Below the pieces are notes generated by a model. It ran no database searches, was not told the DNA's origin, and saw only the letters and a list, made by a program, of their open reading frames with translations. A program made the position numbers and the translations under genes. A stretch of DNA of 5,838 bases from an uncultured Lachnospiraceae bacterium (lineage in GTDB: Bacteria > Bacillota_A > Clostridia > Lachnospirales > Lachnospiraceae), in NCBI GenBank assembly GCA_902783205.1, contig CACZQE010000085.1, positions 1 to 5,838 of the forward strand, read 5' to 3'. This document shows, piece after piece, positions 4,201 to 5,838 of this stretch (position 1 is the first letter of the stretch; each line of letters begins with the position of its first letter).

Positions 4201-5838
4201 AGGATCCGCATTGCCTGTATAACTGTTTACGCCGCCTGAACCATTCTTATTTACTTTATGATAGTCGCCATCCATTAGCGAACCATCAATTACAGCATTG
4301 TCATTGGCCGGTGTAAATTTAAATATATGATTCTTATTTATACCTAAATTGTTTCCGTTTCCTATTAGGTGTTGTTTTCTCCAATCCTCACCATTATTCC
4401 AACCTGTATCATAGTTGCTCTCCGCCAATGATCCGTCAAAATTGTACCAGTTGTACTTCCACATATCGTTTTCATAAACCCCAGGCCACTGGTATCTGTT
4501 TGCTCTTTTCTTTCTATCTGAATCCACATAATAATTAAACAGGTCAATAGTTGTCCCTGTAGGATTTGGAACGGTTTGAACAGTTCCTTCAGAATTATGA
4601 ACTGCATCCGTCTGGGCATCCGTCACGCGGATTGTGAATTCTGAACCATCCTTCATAGTGACCGTAAGGCGCTCTTCGCTCGTAAACGGCTGTACACTAA
4701 TTAGAGCCCAGTCCCCGGCCTCTACCGTCTGCGCATTGATCTCTGCAATTTGCTCTTCTAGCAGTTCTGCACTGTACTGGCACTCCAGACCACGGCTCTC
4801 CTTAATCTGCCCAACTGTGGTATCCGCGTTAACCTTGCTGATATCCACAAGCTCCGGGCTGCTGAATTCCACGTTCGTCACATCCGCAACGAACTTTATT
4901 GCAACATCGCTGACCTCAATATCGCCCAGTGTGAGAGGCGTATTCGAATCGGAATTTACACCACTGCCTTCTGCCTCTTCATTTGCAGCGTTTTCCTCTG
5001 CATTTTCTGCAAATGCAGACTTGTTCTCCTCCGCATCTTCTGCGATTTTATCTCCATTTTCATCGGCGCTCGAATCCCCAGTTATACCCAGCACTTCTAC
5101 AAGGTCTGTAAAACTGACAAATCCGCCTCCGGGCAGGCTGAATTCGTACATTTTTCCATTTATTTCCCAGTGGAAGTCCACAGTATACACCACTCCATAT
5201 ATTGAGAAGGATTCCGCTTCAAAGCTGATCTCGGTAGCGGGTTCGTTTTCTTCGTTTCCACTCCGGTCCTTATTGTCATCCTGATCTTCGTTGGTCTTGA
5301 CTGTAGAATCAATCTGCTCCACGCCTTCTTCAGCAAAGTGGAGCACAGCAGGTTCACTCTGGCTTGCTTCCTTATCCATGGATGCTGCATCTTCCGAGCT
5401 GGTATTGTCATCGATGATCTGAATATTCACACTGACCGGAGCTGCGGGCTCAACCTTATGGGTTTCACCCTGGTCATTGTCCTCTGTGTCTTTTACAAGG
5501 ATCTCGATATCAAAGAAACGGGATGCCTTCTGATCCACACTGGTTTTCTCATCTGCGGCGATCTGCTGTCCGGCCTGTTCAAGGCATGCCTCGTAAGCCT
5601 CCTTGTCTGTCTCTGCTGTGATCTCTCTGACAGAAAGTTCGGCATTTTCGGGGATTTTCGCTTCTTCCGTATAATCCAGTGTAATTCTGTACCCGTCGCC
5701 ATCGGCGGTCAGGGTTCCGAATTTGAAGGGTCCGTTCTCAGTGTCTTCCGGAGTTGCCTGTTCAGAGGTGTTCCCTGTGGAGGCAAGGGCAGTTTCATCT
5801 GTGGCGGCAGTTTCTGAAGCAGTCGTTGCCGCAGCTGC
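1273..5838 (-). CDS. LPXTG-anchored multidomain surface protein (fibro-slime plus Cna-B/SpaA isopeptide stalk), 5' end outside window
   Basis: This is probably a cell-wall-anchored adhesin or pilus-associated protein. The stop is TAA at 1275-1273 and the frame is open to the window edge: 1521 visible codons, true start not seen. An in-frame GTG at 5538 lies inside a conserved domain and reads as valine, not as a start. Residues are numbered from the right edge. Order: Ala/Thr/Glu linker (1-35); conserved N-terminal modules (about 36-412), including FFDIEI, SFSIYGVVYTVDF, LPGGGFVSF and AGDWALISVQPF, interrupted by an acidic Glu/Ala linker (about 255-300); fibro-slime module (431-795); FctA-like pilin domain (797-986); SpaA domain (989-1103); Cna-B domain with a large insertion (1105-1349); SpaA domain (1354-1480); LPNTG (1485-1489), hydrophobic helix and KKRLR tail. 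The export signal is presumably outside. Domain families are recognised by eye. Overall class is confident; ligand and pilus role are unknown. Confidence 0.93.
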   Translation of the reverse strand, partial: AAAATTASETAATDETALASTGNTSEQATPEDTENGPFKFGTLTADGDGYRITLDYTEEAKIPENAELSVREITAETDKEAYEACLEQAGQQIAADEKTSVDQKASRFFDIEILVKDTEDNDQGETHKVEPAAPVSVNIQIIDDNTSSEDAASMDKEASQSEPAVLHFAEEGVEQIDSTVKTNEDQDDNKDRSGNEENEPATEISFEAESFSIYGVVYTVDFHWEINGKMYEFSLPGGGFVSFTDLVEVLGITGDSSADENGDKIAEDAEENKSAFAENAEENAANEEAEGSGVNSDSNTPLTLGDIEVSDVAIKFVADVTNVEFSSPELVDISKVNADTTVGQIKESRGLECQYSAELLEEQIAEINAQTVEAGDWALISVQPFTSEERLTVTMKDGSEFTIRVTDAQTDAVHNSEGTVQTVPNPTGTTIDLFNYYVDSDRKKRANRYQWPGVYENDMWKYNWYNFDGSLAESNYDTGWNNGEDWRKQHLIGNGNNLGINKNHIFKFTPANDNAVIDGSLMDGDYHKVNKNGSGGVNSYTGNADPNQGLVQGKLVNGYPALSNNPDEGTETTNPSLAYLFNGDVVEGKDRYDGVNHLLYVDPDGYYTYDSRDFKVDFDTTNKTFTLTDQDTDDTEKRGFWPFGEQVFWSGLHMNTQFSMPANGQVLNPKGEYKDMQFEFSGDDDTWLYVDGVLVGDGGGIHNRTEIDINFAKGTVTVTGKKGGSHSGTFEETKYLDDIFRNAEKYNEDDWEDIGDGSGHKRFKAETYHTFDMFYLERGGGESNLYIHYNLVSTADFTGHKALNGLEDDERLLRDEFQFELIGLNGRYSSDGTLVDQNANALMPKEGSASGTGKAESPKLEIGTTYTYENGTTVPSWTYTTGVTEDGNINFGTIEIPDNPPSDMTYRYVIKEIPKDRTDKLDGVDYDHIDFDTKVYYMQATLDYWYDADDVNLEHGRPYLRKTYYLDDTFQTPIPDKFVSFTNEVHHPSGSVEFTKVDAANSPLAGATFTLYTDETCTKVAKSLDGVEQVITTESDGKVVFDNMAAPKIYYMKETQKPGEEYIQNDTIYEVSVSETGSGKTSVITVYGEENAEPLTSIVNSKEGELSVKKVWLDRRGNLTTGRQNVNVTLKRKKTEFPADLPANHITFQMHIADPGWGPDYSNMTVTMEKEVLGYNAAIEWYDCWQNEQGHLTSLTVTKPDGTPISTDHYEYWNIDENNHSVKLLLYGISEGARVEVEYDSGVAWLWQNDNKTKVQSPSIEAGEIQPEIVEDDDFAYESFVLSSPDYLRVWKTGGNPDNYEAAGYDLPAVDANDRPYYYYVEELEMEGYQTTYANNEGITEGQIRITNQAAAENNINVVIKKTDNAENSTNYLDGAVFKMMYRSDSSGTFTNVSNESVPELDSDSQFTVPTAGIILTGLVDGQYLLQEISSPSGYVITNSTPVTFTVSGGTITSTEGTITGVRYSAATETSNAEFIVPNPPGAALPNTGGPGSNLIYLLGITLIGLGGVGLVMKKRLRTMY
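1276..1386 (-). other. Sortase cell-wall sorting signal (LPNTG, helix, basic tail)
   Basis: LPNTG is encoded at 1386-1372, followed by GPGSNLIYLLG, a glycine/leucine-rich membrane segment (LIYLLGITLIGLGGVGLVM) and the tail KKRLRTMY before TAA. This is the complete three-part C-terminal signal that sortases cut between Thr and Gly before attaching the protein to peptidoglycan or to a pilus. The LPNTGGPG form is common in clostridial surface proteins. The processing sortase is not encoded in the window. Confidence 0.95.
1399..1779 (-). other. SpaA-type domain 3 with E-box, next to the wall anchor
   Basis: Visible residues 1354-1480. INVVIKKTD, LDGAVFKMMY, GIILTGLVDG, YLLQEISSPSGY and EFIVPNPPG give the standard SpaA order. 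YLLQEISSPSGY fits the pilin E-box consensus (YxLxEtxaPxGY) well. Candidate bond residues are Lys1361 or Lys1362, Glu1428 and Asn1479. A Thr/Ser-rich loop precedes the last strand. Confidence 0.8.
1792..2526 (-). other. Cna-B domain 2, apparently interrupted by an inserted segment
   Basis: Visible residues 1105-1349. It opens as an ordinary Cna-B repeat (ELSVKKVWLD, then NVNVTLKRKK) and closes as one (RPYYYYVEELEMEGY, GQIRITNQ), giving a likely Lys1109/1110, Glu1322/1323, Asn1348 triad. About 140 residues (roughly 1137-1275, DNA 2014-2430) lie between the second strand and the closing strands. They contain an aromatic cluster (WYDCWQNEQG, HYEYWNID, VAWLWQND) and beta-like stretches such as MTVTMEKEVLGYNA. 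The insertion looks like a small separate beta domain. I do not recognise its family. Confidence 0.6.
2530..2874 (-). other. SpaA/Cna-B-type domain 1
   Basis: Visible residues 989-1103. Sequence landmarks are SVEFTKVDA, SPLAGATFTLY, GKVVFDNM, YYMKETQKPGEEY and TSIVNSK. The Lys of TKVD (996), the Glu of KET (1054) and the Asn of IVN (1100) sit where SpaA-type domains form an internal Lys-Asn bond. KETQKPGEEY is an E-box-like element. The domain follows the pilin-like domain after a short HHPSG linker, consistent with a rigid rod. Confidence 0.75.
2881..3450 (-). other. FctA/Spy0128-like streptococcal pilin isopeptide-linkage domain
   Basis: Visible residues 797-986. It starts with FTGHKALNG and FQFELIG, continues with NINFGTIEI and YRYVIKEIP, and ends with FVSFTNEV. 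This matches the strand order of the pilin isopeptide-linkage family (Spy0128 type), where a Lys near the first strand joins an Asn on the last strand with help from a Glu. The candidate triad is Lys801, Glu912 and Asn983. The domain is long because of Gly/Ser-rich and Asp/Tyr-rich loops. The bond itself is inferred from residue positions. Confidence 0.7.
3454..4548 (-). other. Fibro-slime / PA14-like module
   Basis: Visible residues 431-795. The module contains the typical series: TIDLFNYYVDS, a Trp/Asn/Gly-rich stretch, LGINKNHIFKF, QGLVQGKLVNGYPAL, SLAYLFNG, VNHLLYVDPDGYYTYDS, GFWPFGE, then FEFSGDDDTWLYVDGVLVGD with GGIHNRTEIDINFAKGTV. It closes with HTFDMFYLERGGGESNLYIHYNL. Fibro-slime domains share the PA14 beta-sandwich style, in which neighbouring aspartates can bind calcium and sugar; here Asp683-685 are the candidates. 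The two halves are joined by a longer linker around residues 725-765. Ligand binding is inferred, not shown. This is the most likely adhesive part of the protein. Confidence 0.8.
4603..5838 (-). other. Conserved clostridial-type N-terminal surface-protein modules
   Basis: Visible residues 1-412 of the large protein. After a low-complexity Ala/Thr/Glu start comes a module with GYRITLDY, AKIPENAELSVREI and, near its end, FFDIEI and PAAPVSV. A second block carries HFAEEGVE and SFSIYGVVYTVDFHWEINGK, then LPGGGFVSFTDLVEVLGI. After an acidic linker, a third has FVADVTNVEFSSPELV, YSAELLEEQIAEIN, AGDWALISVQPF and LTVTMKDGSEFTIRVTDAQ. I recall this series at the N-terminus of many Lachnospiraceae SpaA/Cna-B surface proteins, usually after Cys/His repeats like those in the neighbouring gene. 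The function of the modules is not known to me. The base composition here is clearly more GC-rich than in the following module. Confidence 0.6.

Noticed and set aside
4634..5284. 216-codon plus-strand reading frame, Ser-rich
   Set aside because: It is antisense to the well-supported N-terminal modules and acidic linker. The serine richness mirrors Glu/Ala-rich codons on the coding strand.
5536..5538. GTG codon as the start of the large surface gene
   Set aside because: The frame stays open for 100 further codons to the edge, and those codons form the first half of a recognisable module (GYRITLDY, AKIPENAELSVREI). No signal peptide follows the GTG.
5338..5817. 159-codon plus-strand reading frame rich in Cys, Phe and Gly
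   Set aside because: It lies antisense to a real coding region and resembles no recognisable family.
1..5838. CRISPR array, tRNA, rRNA, insertion-sequence ends or a sortase gene
   Set aside because: No evenly spaced direct repeats, no cloverleaf-like or rRNA-like segments, no paired terminal repeats with a transposase, and no TLxTC-type sortase motif were seen in any frame I read.

Overview
The window carries parts of two large cell-surface protein genes, both on the minus strand, separated by a 605-base AT-rich spacer. Four traits point to a Gram-positive Bacillota host. They are an LPNTG sortase signal, stacked Cna-B/SpaA-type isopeptide domains, a fibro-slime module, and an N-terminal Cys/His-repeat architecture that I associate with gut Lachnospiraceae and related Clostridia. 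The family-level assignment is from memory of protein style, not from a search.

Right-hand gene (minus, 1273 to beyond 5838). The frame is open to the right edge, so the true start lies outside. The 1521 visible codons encode, from N to C: an Ala/Thr/Glu linker; conserved clostridial-type N-terminal surface modules; a fibro-slime (PA14-like) module with a DDD motif; a streptococcal-pilin (FctA/Spy0128-like) isopeptide domain; a SpaA/Cna-B domain; a Cna-B domain apparently split by about 140 residues; a last SpaA domain with an E-box; and LPNTG, a membrane helix and a basic tail. A strong intrinsic terminator sits 17 bases after the stop codon.

Spacer (668-1272). It holds that terminator, frameshifted coding-like debris, a second hairpin followed by seven Ts, an 8-bp inverted repeat, a 9-bp direct repeat spaced 53 bp apart, and leader stem-loops. 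I found no convincing consensus promoter.

Left-hand gene (minus, 667 to beyond 1). This is the N-terminal 222 residues of a second surface protein: basic leader, hydrophobic segment ending in LPAITME, three degenerate Cys/His repeats, then a long acidic Ser/Thr/Glu linker like the one at the visible N-terminal edge of the right-hand gene. The two genes look like tandem paralogues.

Both products would be exported, and the right-hand one would be covalently fixed to peptidoglycan by a sortase. No sortase or signal peptidase gene is visible, so pilus subunit versus single-chain adhesin cannot be settled here. The most notable structure is compositional: the right-hand gene is GC-rich at its N-terminal modules and at its anchor, but AT-rich across the fibro-slime core. 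The change falls at a domain boundary, which suggests exchange of the central adhesive modules.
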